Both the position numbers and the translations under genes were made by a program. A DNA stretch of 10,157 nt from Frankiales bacterium (GTDB lineage Bacteria; Actinomycetota; Actinomycetes; Mycobacteriales; SCTD01), in the NCBI GenBank assembly GCA_004299215.1, contig SCTD01000421.1, positions 1 to 10,157 of the forward strand, given 5' to 3'. The notes beneath the pieces were generated by a model. The model was not told the origin of the DNA and ran no database searches. It was given only the letters and a program-made list of their open reading frames with translations. Shown here piece after piece: positions 1 to 6,585 of the stretch (its first letter is position 1; each line of letters begins with the position of its first letter).

Positions 1-1
1 G

Positions 2-772
2 ATGGTGCTGATCGGCCTCCAGCTGCTCACCCTCACCATCCCCGGGGTCGGCGCCATCTCGCTCGGCCCGGAGTCGGTGATCCTCACCGTCGCGATCACG
101 CTGCTCACCGTCAACGCCATCAACTTCGTCGACGGGCTCGACGGCCTCGCCGCCGGGGTGGGCGCGATCGCCGCGCTCGCCTTCTTCGCCTTCAGCTACT
201 CGCTCGCCAGCGGGGGCGTCACCGGGGGGGTGGCGCAGGACCGGATCACCTCCGCGACGCTGATCGCTGTCGTGCTGGCCGGCGCCTGCCTGGGCTTCCT
301 GCCGCACAACTTCAACCCGGCGCGCATCTTCATGGGCGACTCCGGGTCGATGCTCATCGGCCTGATGCTCTCGGCCGCCGTCATCTCCCTCACCGGGCAG
401 GTCAACTACGCGAACCTGCCCGCGAGCGCGTCCTTCCCGGTGCTGCTGCCGCTGCTGCTGCCCTTCGCGGTGCTGGCCGTGCCCTTCGTCGACCTGCTGC
501 TCGCGATCGTCCGTCGTACCCGTGCCGGACGCTCGCCGTTCGCGCCGGACAAGGAGCACCTGCACCACCGGCTGATGGAGATCGGCCACAGCCACACGCG
601 TGCCGTGCTGATCATGTACTTCTGGACCGCCCTGCTGGCCTTCGGCGCGGTCGCCGTGTCCGTCAGCGGCGGTCCGCTCCCGGTGCTCGCGGCGGTCGGC
701 CTCGCTGCTGCCCTGGCCCTGGTCGTCTCGCGCGTCCCGCGGCTGCGCGCGGTCAACCCGGAAGACCGGTAA
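2..772 (+). CDS. WecA/Rfe-type UDP-GlcNAc:polyprenyl-phosphate GlcNAc-1-phosphate transferase, 5'-truncated
   Basis: An integral membrane enzyme of the MraY/WecA superfamily. It transfers a sugar-1-phosphate from a UDP-sugar to a polyprenyl phosphate and so starts synthesis of a cell-wall linker or surface polysaccharide. The 256 visible residues show the family motifs in order: NAINFVDGLDGLA at about 38-50 with the catalytic-region aspartates, FNPARIFMGDSGS at about 104-116, and the histidine-rich cytosolic loop DKEHLHHRLMEIGHS at about 183-197. Several hydrophobic helices separate them. The HLHHR loop favours WecA/Rfe/TagO-like enzymes over MraY. Family members are about 350-400 aa, so roughly the first 100 or more residues lie outside the window and the ATG at base 2 is internal. 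In M. tuberculosis the equivalent gene (rfe, Rv1302) also sits just upstream of the atp cluster. The next gene starts 3 nt after the stop. The exact sugar cannot be told from sequence alone. Confidence 0.88.
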   Translation: MVLIGLQLLTLTIPGVGAISLGPESVILTVAITLLTVNAINFVDGLDGLAAGVGAIAALAFFAFSYSLASGGVTGGVAQDRITSATLIAVVLAGACLGFLPHNFNPARIFMGDSGSMLIGLMLSAAVISLTGQVNYANLPASASFPVLLPLLLPFAVLAVPFVDLLLAIVRRTRAGRSPFAPDKEHLHHRLMEIGHSHTRAVLIMYFWTALLAFGAVAVSVSGGPLPVLAAVGLAAALALVVSRVPRLRAVNPEDR

Positions 773-775
773 CCC

Positions 776-1156
776 GTGCACTGGGACGGGCCGCGCACGG
801 CCCCTGTCACCACGCTGGCCGCGGGGGCGCTGTCCGCGGGCCTCGGACTGGTCGTCGGCCGGGACGGAGCCGTCGCCGGCGCGCTGATCGCGGCCGTGCT
901 GGTCATCCTGTTCTTCTGGACCGGCGCGCTGCCGCTGCTGCTGGTCGGCGGCGACCTGTCCCTGGCCGGCATCGGCTTCGTCATGCTGATGATGACCTAC
1001 GCGCTCCGGCTGGTCGGTCTGGCCGTCGCGCTGGCCCTCGCCGCCCGCTCGGACGCGGTCGACGAGCGCTGGCTGGCGCTGACCCTGATCGTCTGCGCCC
1101 TGGTGTGGGTCATCACACAGGCGGGCCTCGTCGGACGGTCCCGGGTCACCCTGTAG
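776..1156 (+). CDS. AtpI-like small integral membrane protein upstream of atpB
   Basis: A 126-aa hydrophobic protein with about four predicted membrane helices (about 12-28, 33-56, 63-90 and 97-117), a short charged N-terminus and an Arg-containing C-terminal tail. Its size, topology and position directly before the ATP synthase genes match the actinobacterial ATP synthase I (AtpI)-like proteins, for example the Streptomyces atpI product and M. tuberculosis Rv1303. AtpI in other bacteria helps assemble the c-ring or supports Fo, but it is not part of the finished enzyme. That role is inferred here. The start is GTG at 776, 3 nt after the preceding stop, with no strong Shine-Dalgarno sequence, which suggests translational coupling to the transferase gene. 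I see no diagnostic catalytic motif, so the family call rests on context and topology. Confidence 0.7.
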   Translation: MHWDGPRTAPVTTLAAGALSAGLGLVVGRDGAVAGALIAAVLVILFFWTGALPLLLVGGDLSLAGIGFVMLMMTYALRLVGLAVALALAARSDAVDERWLALTLIVCALVWVITQAGLVGRSRVTL

Positions 1157-1168
1157 TCTGGCGCTGCC
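1151..1168 (+). promoter_or_regulatory. Possible -10 element (TAGTCT) for a leaderless atp transcript
   Basis: TAGTCT at 1154-1159 fits the actinobacterial -10 pattern TANNNT and overlaps the TAG stop of the upstream gene. Nine bases separate it from the ATG at 1169. There is no Shine-Dalgarno sequence before that ATG, which fits a transcript starting at or within a few bases of the start codon. No convincing -35 hexamer is visible at the usual distance, so this is a weak call. Confidence 0.3.
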
Positions 1169-1396
1169 ATGCCGCCGGAGACTCCTGACGACTCGTCGGG
1201 GGACTTCCGGCGCAAGGGCGAGGCCGACGCGTGGAACGCGCTGAGCCTCATCCTCTCCGGCATGCTCGTCTGGGGTGGGATCGGCTGGCTGATCAGCAAC
1301 TGGTTGGACAACCGGTTGCCGCTCGCCCTCGGTCTCGTCCTGGGGACGGGCGCCGGAACGGCGCTCGTATGGCTTCGGTACGGTAGGCAGACATGA
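1169..1396 (+). CDS. AtpZ/AtpI-family small membrane protein
   Basis: A 75-aa protein with a charged, acidic N-terminus (residues 1-20) and two predicted membrane helices (about 24-44 and 50-69). The segment GWLISNWLDNRLPLALGLVLG at 39-59, followed by GAGTALVWLRYGR, follows the pattern of AtpZ-like proteins (ATPase gene1 family): a Gly-rich first helix ending in W-L-D, then a Gly-rich second helix ending near an aromatic/Arg pair. AtpZ with AtpI has been linked to divalent cation transport or Fo assembly in other bacteria. Its role here is inferred. The ATG at 1169 lies 12 nt after the preceding stop and has no clear ribosome binding site. The stop codon overlaps the ATG of a 20-codon ORF by ATGA. 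Together with the upstream gene it forms a two-gene Fo-accessory pair in front of atpB. Confidence 0.68.
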   Translation: MPPETPDDSSGDFRRKGEADAWNALSLILSGMLVWGGIGWLISNWLDNRLPLALGLVLGTGAGTALVWLRYGRQT

Positions 1397-1455
1397 TCAG
1401 CGCGGGCCTCGCGACCACAGGGGCGTCCTGGTCAGGACAAGGAAGGACGCTGTGA
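1393..1455 (+). CDS. Possible 20-codon leader ORF bridging the AtpZ-like gene and atpB
   Basis: An open frame of 20 sense codons fills the whole gap before atpB. Its ATG overlaps the upstream stop (ATGA at 1393-1396) and its TGA overlaps the atpB start (GTGA at 1452-1455). A weak TAGG lies 5 nt before the ATG. Both end overlaps are the kind used for translational coupling. Against a real product, the second half uses A-ending codons (TCA, GGA, CAA, GGA), unlike the surrounding genes, because this stretch also supplies the purine-rich atpB ribosome binding site. The peptide has no recognisable domain. If translated, it may act as a coupling device only. Confidence 0.22.
   Translation: MISAGLATTGASWSGQGRTL
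1441..1447 (+). promoter_or_regulatory. Shine-Dalgarno sequence of atpB
   Basis: GGAAGGA, preceded by AA, ends 4 nt before the GTG at 1452. It is one of the purine-rich sites in the operon and supports GTG 1452 as the atpB start. Confidence 0.7.
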
Positions 1456-2267
1456 GCGACCGGCTTCTCGCCTCCGAGGGCACCGGCTTCACCCCTCCCG
1501 GCCCCAGCAGCTTCGAGCCTCCGCCGTTCTTCACCGTCGCGGGCTGGGCGGTCGACAAGGTCGTTGTCGTCATCGCCCTGTCGACGGTCCTCATCGCCGC
1601 CTTCTTCTACCTCGCCGCGCGCCGCGCGGAGGCAGCCGGCGCGAACGGCGGCCTGGTCCCCGGCAAGCTGCAGTTCGCGGGCGAGTCGGCCTACGGCTTC
1701 GTGCGCAACGGCATCGGCCTCGAGACGATCGGCAAGGAGGGGCTGCGCTTCGTCCCCTTCCTCGCGACGCTGTTCTTCTTCATCGCCGTGAACAACCTGT
1801 TCGGCATCATCCCGCCGTTCCAGCTGCCGGGAACCTCGAAGATCGCCATCCCGCTCGGCCTCGCCGTGATCGTCTGGGTGATCTACAACTACCTCGGCAT
1901 CAAGCGACAGGGACTGCTCGGCTACTTCAAGAACATGATGTTCCCGCCGGGGATCCCGATCCCGGTCTACTTCCTGCTCGCGCCGATCGAGCTCCTGTCG
2001 AACTTCATCGTCCGCCCGGTCACGCTCTGCCTGCGTCTCACGCTCAACATGTTCGCCGGGCACCTCGTCCTCGTGCTGTTCATCCTGGGCGGCGAGTACC
2101 TCATCCTGGAGTACGGCGGCATCGTCGGCGTGCTGGCCGGCTCCGTGGCGATCCTCGGCAGCCTGGTGATGACCGGCTTCGAGGCGTTCATCCAGCTCCT
2201 GCAGGCGTACGTGTTCACGCTGCTCGCCGCCCTCTACATCGGCGGCGCGCTCGCGGACGAGCACTAG
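1452..2267 (+). CDS. atpB: F1Fo ATP synthase subunit a
   Basis: The stator membrane subunit, forming the two proton half-channels against the c-ring. The protein is 271 aa, normal for actinobacteria. It has a soluble N-terminus with FTPPGPSSFEPPPFF (13-27), then about five or six hydrophobic helices. The essential arginine is R195 in LCLRLTLNMFAGH, the counterpart of E. coli aR210. The conserved C-terminal helix contains E244 and Q251 in GFEAFIQLLQAYVFTLL. The motif GKLQFAGESAYGFVRN (71-86) is typical of actinobacterial subunit a. The start is GTG 1452, set by the strong Shine-Dalgarno sequence just upstream. A 78-nt gap separates it from atpE. Nothing is missing or broken. Confidence 0.97.
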   Translation: MSDRLLASEGTGFTPPGPSSFEPPPFFTVAGWAVDKVVVVIALSTVLIAAFFYLAARRAEAAGANGGLVPGKLQFAGESAYGFVRNGIGLETIGKEGLRFVPFLATLFFFIAVNNLFGIIPPFQLPGTSKIAIPLGLAVIVWVIYNYLGIKRQGLLGYFKNMMFPPGIPIPVYFLLAPIELLSNFIVRPVTLCLRLTLNMFAGHLVLVLFILGGEYLILEYGGIVGVLAGSVAILGSLVMTGFEAFIQLLQAYVFTLLAALYIGGALADEH

Positions 2268-2345
2268 CCCGCACCCCAGACAGCACCACCCGGCGACTCC
2301 GCCGACAGCACGTCCCGCAGCACCACTTCTCGAGAGGAAAGACCT
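2268..2345 (+). promoter_or_regulatory. C-rich atpB-atpE intergenic leader with Shine-Dalgarno sequence
   Basis: This is the longest gap between ATP synthase subunit genes. It is rich in C and A and contains repeated CAGCACCAC (2281-2289 and 2318-2326) and GACAGCAC (2279-2286 and 2304-2311). A small 5-bp hairpin pairs 2291-2295 with 2300-2304. The last 40 or so bases show little self-pairing. A strong Shine-Dalgarno sequence, GAGAGG at 2332-2337, ends 8 nt before the GTG of atpE. An accessible leader fits the high demand for subunit c. In E. coli the atpE leader is a known translational enhancer, but its sequence is different. Confidence 0.5.
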
Positions 2346-2549
2346 GTGGAAGGCAGCCTGAACATGGTCGGCTACGGCCTCGCGGCCATCGGCCCGGGCA
2401 TCGGCATCGGCCTCATCTTCGCCGCGTACATCAGCGGCGTCGCCCGTCAGCCCGAGGCCCGTGGCGTGCTGCAGAGCATCGCCATCCTCGGCTTCGCCCT
2501 TGCCGAGGCGCTCGCGATCATCGGCATCGGCCTCGCCTTCGTGCTTTAG
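2346..2549 (+). CDS. atpE: F1Fo ATP synthase subunit c
   Basis: The proton-carrying subunit that forms the rotor ring in the membrane. At 67 aa it is short for the family (70-80 aa is common) but complete. Helix 1 carries the GxGxG ring-packing motif at 18-22. The polar loop is RQPE at 34-37, which contacts gamma and epsilon. Helix 2 contains the proton-binding carboxylate E54 in FALAEALAII. I see no glutamine in helix 1 or Ser/Thr-Tyr ligands in helix 2 of the sodium-binding type, so proton coupling is inferred. The start is GTG 2346 behind GAGAGGAAA. The stop is only 2 nt before atpF, so subunit b translation is probably coupled to this gene. Confidence 0.97.
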   Translation: MEGSLNMVGYGLAAIGPGIGIGLIFAAYISGVARQPEARGVLQSIAILGFALAEALAIIGIGLAFVL

Positions 2550-2551
2550 CC

Positions 2552-3121
2552 GTGGCGTCTTTCGTCAGCACCGCTGTGGCGGTGCTCGCTGTCGCGGAGG
2601 GCGAGGAGCCCAACCCGCTCGTCCCGCACCTGTCCGAGCTCATCGTCGGGCTGGTCGCCTTCGCGATCCTGTTCCTGTTCCTGCGCGCGAAGGTCTTCCC
2701 GATCTTCGAGCGCGTCTTCGCCGAGCGCACGGCTGCCATCGAGGGCGGCCTGGCCGAGGCGAAGAGGGAGCGCGAGGAGGCGCACGCGCTGCTCGAGCAG
2801 TACCGCGAGCAGCTCGCCGAGGCCCGGACCGAGGCCGGTCGCATCCGCACCGAGGCGCAGGCCGAGCGTGCGGCGATCGTCGAGGAGGCGCGCAACGAGG
2901 CGCGTGCGGAGGCGTCCCGGATCACCGAGGCCGCGACCGCTCAGATCGCCAGCGAGCGGCAGCAGGTCGTGGCTGAGCTGCGTCGCGAGGTGGGCGGCCT
3001 GGCCGTCGACCTGGCCGGTCGCATCGTCGGCGAGTCGCTCGAGGACGAGGCGCGTCAGCGTCGCACCGTCGAGCGCTTCCTGGACGGCCTGGACAGCACG
3101 CCCGCCGGAACGGCCCGCTGA
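2552..3121 (+). CDS. atpF: F1Fo ATP synthase subunit b
   Basis: The peripheral stalk subunit, 189 aa. A short N-terminal extension (about 1-26, including GEEPNPLVP) precedes one membrane helix at about 27-48, followed by a long charged heptad-rich coiled coil from about 55 to 150. A C-terminal segment (GGLAVDLAGRIVGESLEDEA) contacts delta. The N-terminal extension before the helix is usual in actinobacterial b subunits. The start is GTG 2552, 2 nt after the atpE stop, without its own Shine-Dalgarno sequence. The TGA stop overlaps the atpH ATG by one base (TGATG). Only one b gene is present, so the stalk should contain a b homodimer. There is no mycobacterial-style b-delta fusion. Confidence 0.96.
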   Translation: MASFVSTAVAVLAVAEGEEPNPLVPHLSELIVGLVAFAILFLFLRAKVFPIFERVFAERTAAIEGGLAEAKREREEAHALLEQYREQLAEARTEAGRIRTEAQAERAAIVEEARNEARAEASRITEAATAQIASERQQVVAELRREVGGLAVDLAGRIVGESLEDEARQRRTVERFLDGLDSTPAGTAR

Positions 3122-3942
3122 TGCAGGGAGCCAGCCGCGACGCTCTGAAGAACACGCTCGCGCGGTTCGAGGAGCAGCTCGGCAGCCTGCCCGACGGCGC
3201 CGGGTCGAACGACGTGAGCGAGGGCCTCTACGCCGTCGCCGCGCTGCTCGACCGCGAGCCGTCGCTGCGGCGCGCGCTCACCGACCCGGCATCCTCGCCG
3301 GCGAGCCGGCGTGCTCTGGTCGACGGGCTGCTCGCAGCCCAGCTGCCTGCGCTGCCGCTCGGTGTCCTCAAGGACATGGTCGCCGAGCGCTGGTCCGGTC
3401 CGGCCGACCTGGCCGAGGCGGTCGAGCGGATCGCTGCCACCGCCGCGCTCAACGCGGCCGAGGGCGACGGCGTGCTCGACGACGTCGAGGACGAGCTGTT
3501 CCGCTTCGCGCGGCTGCTCGAGCGCGAGCCGGCTCTGCGGGCCGCGCTGACCGACCCCGGTCTCCCGGACGAGAACAAGATCTCGCTGATCGACACGCTG
3601 CTCGGCGGCAAGGCCAAGCCGGCGACCGTGCGCCTGGTCGAGATCGCCGTGACCCGGTCGCGGAAGATCTCACTGGAGACAGCGCTCGACCACCTGGTCG
3701 AGCTCGCCGCCACCCGCCGGTCCCGCTACGTCGCGCAGGTCCGCGTCGCGCGGCCGCTCGACGAGGACCAGCAGACCCGGCTGGCCACCTCGCTCGCCCG
3801 CGTCTACGGCCGCGAGGTCCAGCTGCAGGTCGACCTCGACCCGACCGTCCTCGGCGGCATCGAGGTGCGCGTCGGTGACGAGGTCATCGACGGCACCGTG
3901 CAACGCAAGCTGCTCGACGTCCGCCGCTCGCTCGCGGGCTGA
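3121..3942 (+). CDS. atpH: F1Fo ATP synthase subunit delta (OSCP-like), long actinobacterial form
   Basis: The delta subunit caps the F1 head and joins it to the b dimer. It is 273 aa, compared with about 177 aa in E. coli. Actinobacterial delta proteins are commonly about 270 aa. The C-terminal family signature lies at about 237-258 (DPTVLGGIEVRVGDEVIDG). The N-terminal part is helical and contains two similar segments, residues 42-56 (LLDREPSLRRALTDP) and 132-146 (LLEREPALRAALTDP), identical at 12 of 15 positions. That suggests an internal duplication of the N-terminal helical domain and accounts for the extra length. The ATG at 3121 overlaps the atpF stop by one base, so expression is probably coupled. 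A 53-nt leader separates it from atpA. Confidence 0.95.
   Translation: MQGASRDALKNTLARFEEQLGSLPDGAGSNDVSEGLYAVAALLDREPSLRRALTDPASSPASRRALVDGLLAAQLPALPLGVLKDMVAERWSGPADLAEAVERIAATAALNAAEGDGVLDDVEDELFRFARLLEREPALRAALTDPGLPDENKISLIDTLLGGKAKPATVRLVEIAVTRSRKISLETALDHLVELAATRRSRYVAQVRVARPLDEDQQTRLATSLARVYGREVQLQVDLDPTVLGGIEVRVGDEVIDGTVQRKLLDVRRSLAG
3244..3558 (+). repeat. Internal repeat within atpH (copies 3244-3288 and 3514-3558)
   Basis: The two 45-base copies, 270 bases apart and in the same reading frame, match at 38 of 45 positions by my count. They encode LLDREPSLRRALTDP and LLEREPALRAALTDP. Similarity fades beyond the core, although both copies continue into a Leu-rich helix (LVDGLL and LIDTLL). 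The base-level match is partly due to shared codon bias, so this should be read mainly as a protein-level repeat. Confidence 0.6.
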
Positions 3943-3983
3943 CCCACCCCCTTCTTCCGCCCCACCAAGATGACTCAGAGAGC

Positions 3984-3988
3984 AGGGA
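3984..3988 (+). promoter_or_regulatory. Shine-Dalgarno sequence of atpA
   Basis: AGGGA lies 7 nt before the ATG at 3996, at the end of a 53-nt leader (3943-3995) whose first half is almost all pyrimidine. It supports ATG 3996 over the out-of-frame ATG at 3970. Confidence 0.65.
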
Positions 3989-3995
3989 ACCGCAG

Positions 3996-5630
3996 ATGAC
4001 GGAGCTCAGCATCCGCCCGGAGGACGTCCGGTCCGCGATCGAGCAGTACGTCACGTCGTACAGCGCCGAGACCACCCGCGAGGAGGTCGGCACCGTCACC
4101 GAGGTAGGTGACGGCATCGCCCGCGTCGAGGGCCTGTACTCCACGATGGCCAACGAGCTGCTGGAGTTCGAGGGCGGGGTGCTCGGCCTGGCCCTGAACC
4201 TCGACACCCGCGAGGTCGGCGTCGTCATCCTCGGCGACCCCGCCGGCATCGAGGAGGGCCAGTCGGTGCGCCGCACCGGCGACATCCTCTCCGTGCCGGT
4301 CGGTGACGGCTTCCTCGGCCGCGTCGTGGACCCGCTCGGCCAGCCGCTCGACGGCAAGGGCGAGATCGTCGCCGAGGGTCGTCGCATCCTCGAGCTGCAG
4401 GCGCCGGGCGTCATCCAGCGCCAGCCGGTGCACGAGCCGCTGCAGACCGGCATCAAGGCCGTCGACGCCATGACCGCCATCGGCCGCGGCCAGCGCCAGC
4501 TGATCATCGGCGACCGGCAGACCGGCAAGACCGCCGTCGCCATCGACGCGATCATCAACCAGCGCGACAACTGGAAGAGCGGCGACCCCAAGCGCCAGGT
4601 CAAGTGCATCTACGTCGCCATCGGCCAGAAGGGCTCGACGGTCGCCGAGACCGTCGGTCGCCTCGAGGAGGCCGGCGCGCTGGAGTACACCACCGTCGTC
4701 GCCGCCCCCGCCTCGCAGGCCGCCGGCTTCAAGTACCTCGCGCCGTACACCGGCTCGAGCATCGGCCAGCACTGGATGTACGCCGGTCAGCACGTCCTGA
4801 TCGTGTTCGACGACCTGAGCAAGCAGGCCGACGCCTACCGCGCGATCTCGCTGCTGCTGCGTCGTCCGCCGGGTCGCGAGGCCTACCCGGGTGACGTCTT
4901 CTACCTGCACAGCCGCCTGCTGGAGCGCTGCGCGAAGCTCTCCGACGAGATGGGCGGCGGCTCGATGACCGGCCTGCCGATCATCGAGACCAAGGGCAAC
5001 GACGTCTCGGCGTTCATCCCGACCAACGTCATCTCCATCACCGACGGGCAGATCTTCCTCGAGACCGACCTGTTCAACTCCGGTGTGCGCCCGGCCATCA
5101 ACGTCGGCATCTCGGTCTCCCGCGTAGGTGGCGCCGCGCAGGTCAAGGCGATGAAGTCGGTGTCCGGCCGCCTCCGCCTGGACCTCGCGCAGTTCCGCGA
5201 GCTCGAGGCCTTCGCCGCCTTCGGCTCCGACCTCGACAAGGCATCCAAGGCCCAGCTCGAGCGCGGCGCCGTCCTGGTCGAGCTGCTCAAGCAGGGTCAG
5301 TACTCCCCGTTCCCGGTCGAGCGCCAGGTCGTCTCGATCTGGGCCGGCACCAACGGCTTCCTCGACGAGGTGCCCGTCCGCGACATCCGCCGCTTCGAGT
5401 CGGAGTTCCTCGACTTCGTCGGACGGTCGTACAACGGCATCTACGACGCCATCACCGGCACGGGCAAGCTCGAGGACTCCACGATCAGCCAGCTCGAGCA
5501 GGCCATCGGGGAGTTCAAGAAGCAGTTCACGACCTTCGAGGGCAAGAACCTTGTCAACGAGGCGAAGGTCGAGGCCCTGGACGAGGAAGAGCACGGCCAG
5601 GAGACCATCAAGACGTACAAGAAGAGCTGA
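3996..5630 (+). CDS. atpA: F1Fo ATP synthase subunit alpha
   Basis: The non-catalytic nucleotide-binding subunit of the F1 head, present in three copies. It is 544 aa. A beta-barrel N-domain comes first, then the P-loop GDRQTGKT at 172-179, the Walker B strand VLIVFDDL at 267-274, and the family signature PAINVGISVS at 366-375. The arginine finger R376 follows it (SRVGGAAQ), at the same number as E. coli alphaR376. Its C-terminus continues about 27 residues beyond FTTFEGK (ending ETIKTYKKS), longer than E. coli alpha (513 aa). Longer tails occur in actinobacteria, and in mycobacteria such a tail restrains ATP hydrolysis. Whether this one does is unknown. The start is ATG 3996 with AGGGA upstream. 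The stop is 3 nt before atpG. Confidence 0.98.
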   Translation: MTELSIRPEDVRSAIEQYVTSYSAETTREEVGTVTEVGDGIARVEGLYSTMANELLEFEGGVLGLALNLDTREVGVVILGDPAGIEEGQSVRRTGDILSVPVGDGFLGRVVDPLGQPLDGKGEIVAEGRRILELQAPGVIQRQPVHEPLQTGIKAVDAMTAIGRGQRQLIIGDRQTGKTAVAIDAIINQRDNWKSGDPKRQVKCIYVAIGQKGSTVAETVGRLEEAGALEYTTVVAAPASQAAGFKYLAPYTGSSIGQHWMYAGQHVLIVFDDLSKQADAYRAISLLLRRPPGREAYPGDVFYLHSRLLERCAKLSDEMGGGSMTGLPIIETKGNDVSAFIPTNVISITDGQIFLETDLFNSGVRPAINVGISVSRVGGAAQVKAMKSVSGRLRLDLAQFRELEAFAAFGSDLDKASKAQLERGAVLVELLKQGQYSPFPVERQVVSIWAGTNGFLDEVPVRDIRRFESEFLDFVGRSYNGIYDAITGTGKLEDSTISQLEQAIGEFKKQFTTFEGKNLVNEAKVEALDEEEHGQETIKTYKKS

Positions 5631-5633
5631 CGC

Positions 5634-6533
5634 ATGGGCGCACAGCTGAGGGTCTACCGCCGCCGCATCCGGTCGGTGCAGTCGACCAAGAAGATCACTC
5701 GGGCGATGGAGCTCATCGCCGCCTCGCGCATCGTCAAGGCGCAGGCGCGGGTCAACGCGGCCAAGCCGTACTCCCGCCAGATCACCCGCGTCATCTCGGC
5801 GCTGGCCTCGCAGACCGCCACCCTCGACCACCCGCTCCTGCAGGAGCAGACGGACGAGAAGCGCGTCGCGGTGCTGGTCATCACCAGCGACCGCGGCCTG
5901 GCCGGCGGCTACAACGCCAACGCGCTCAAGATGGCGTCGCAGCTCGAGGAGCTGCTGCGCAGCGAGGGCAAGGAGCCGGTGGCGTTCCTCATCGGCCGCA
6001 AGGCGGTGAGCTACTACAAGTTCCGCAACCGGCACATCGAGCAGCAGTGGACCGGCTTCTCCGAGCAGCCGGACTACGAGCACGCCCGCGAGGTCGCGGA
6101 CGCTCTCATCGACTCCTTCATCCGCACGGAGGAGGAGGGCGGCGTCGGCGAGATCCACGTCGTGCACACCGAGTACGTCTCGGCGCTCACCCAGCGCGCC
6201 GTCGCGAACCGCGTGCTGCCGCTGGTGGTCGAGGAGTCCGACGAGGCTCCGCCGGAGGACTTCGTCCTGCCGCTGTACGAGTTCGAGCCCAGCCCCGAGG
6301 CGCTGCTCGACACCCTGCTGCCGCGCTACGTGCAGACCCGCGTCTTCGCGGCGCTGCTCGAGTCGGCCGCCTCGGAGTCGGCGTCCCGCCGGCGCGCCAT
6401 GAAGGCCGCGACGGACAACGCGGACGAGCTCATCAAGTCGCTCACGCGAGCGGCCAACTCGGCCCGCCAGGCCGAGATCACCCAGGAGATCAGCGAGATC
6501 GTCGGTGGCGCTTCGGCGCTGGCCGACGCCTGA
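5634..6533 (+). CDS. atpG: F1Fo ATP synthase subunit gamma
   Basis: The central rotor shaft, 299 aa. The N-terminal helix contains RIRSVQSTKKITRAMELIA (11-29) and the C-terminal helix carries the family signature ITQEISEIVGGASA (282-295). These two form the coiled coil inside the alpha3beta3 head. The Rossmann-like middle includes ITSDRGLAGGYNAN (83-96). A small acidic-Gly stretch (EEEGGVGE, 166-173) sits where actinobacterial gammas carry an extra loop. The ATG at 5634 is 3 nt after the atpA stop, with only weak purine-rich sequence (GAAGAG) before it, so translation probably depends on ribosomes finishing atpA. A 52-nt leader follows before atpD. Confidence 0.97.
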   Translation: MGAQLRVYRRRIRSVQSTKKITRAMELIAASRIVKAQARVNAAKPYSRQITRVISALASQTATLDHPLLQEQTDEKRVAVLVITSDRGLAGGYNANALKMASQLEELLRSEGKEPVAFLIGRKAVSYYKFRNRHIEQQWTGFSEQPDYEHAREVADALIDSFIRTEEEGGVGEIHVVHTEYVSALTQRAVANRVLPLVVEESDEAPPEDFVLPLYEFEPSPEALLDTLLPRYVQTRVFAALLESAASESASRRRAMKAATDNADELIKSLTRAANSARQAEITQEISEIVGGASALADA

Positions 6534-6570
6534 CCTCCCCACCCGCCACCCTTCGCCAGCCCGAAGACAC

Positions 6571-6577
6571 GAGGAGA
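6571..6577 (+). promoter_or_regulatory. Shine-Dalgarno sequence that fixes the atpD start
   Basis: GAGGAGA ends 8 nt before the ATG at 6586. The atpD reading frame is open further upstream, to 6505 inside atpG, so this site and the normal protein length decide the start. The leader 6534-6585 is C-rich with a 5-bp hairpin pairing 6551-6555 with 6562-6566. Confidence 0.75.
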
Positions 6578-6585
6578 CCCACCGC

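Noticed and set aside
2346..2549. Possible sodium-binding c-ring.
   Set aside because: The helix 1 glutamine and helix 2 Ser/Thr/Tyr ligands of sodium-type c subunits are absent. Only the carboxylate E54 remains, so proton coupling is more likely.
2868..3878. 336-codon + frame across the end of atpF and atpH.
   Set aside because: The Arg/Ala/Pro-rich translation overlaps two conserved genes in another frame. It has no recognisable domain.
3970..3999. Nine-codon ORF before atpA whose TGA overlaps the atpA ATG.
   Set aside because: It has no ribosome binding site, and a stop overlapping ATGA arises easily by chance. It is weaker than the case before atpB.
6505..6585. 27-residue N-terminal extension of AtpD.
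   Set aside because: The extension lies within atpG and the leader. The Shine-Dalgarno sequence at 6571-6577 and family length point to ATG 6586.
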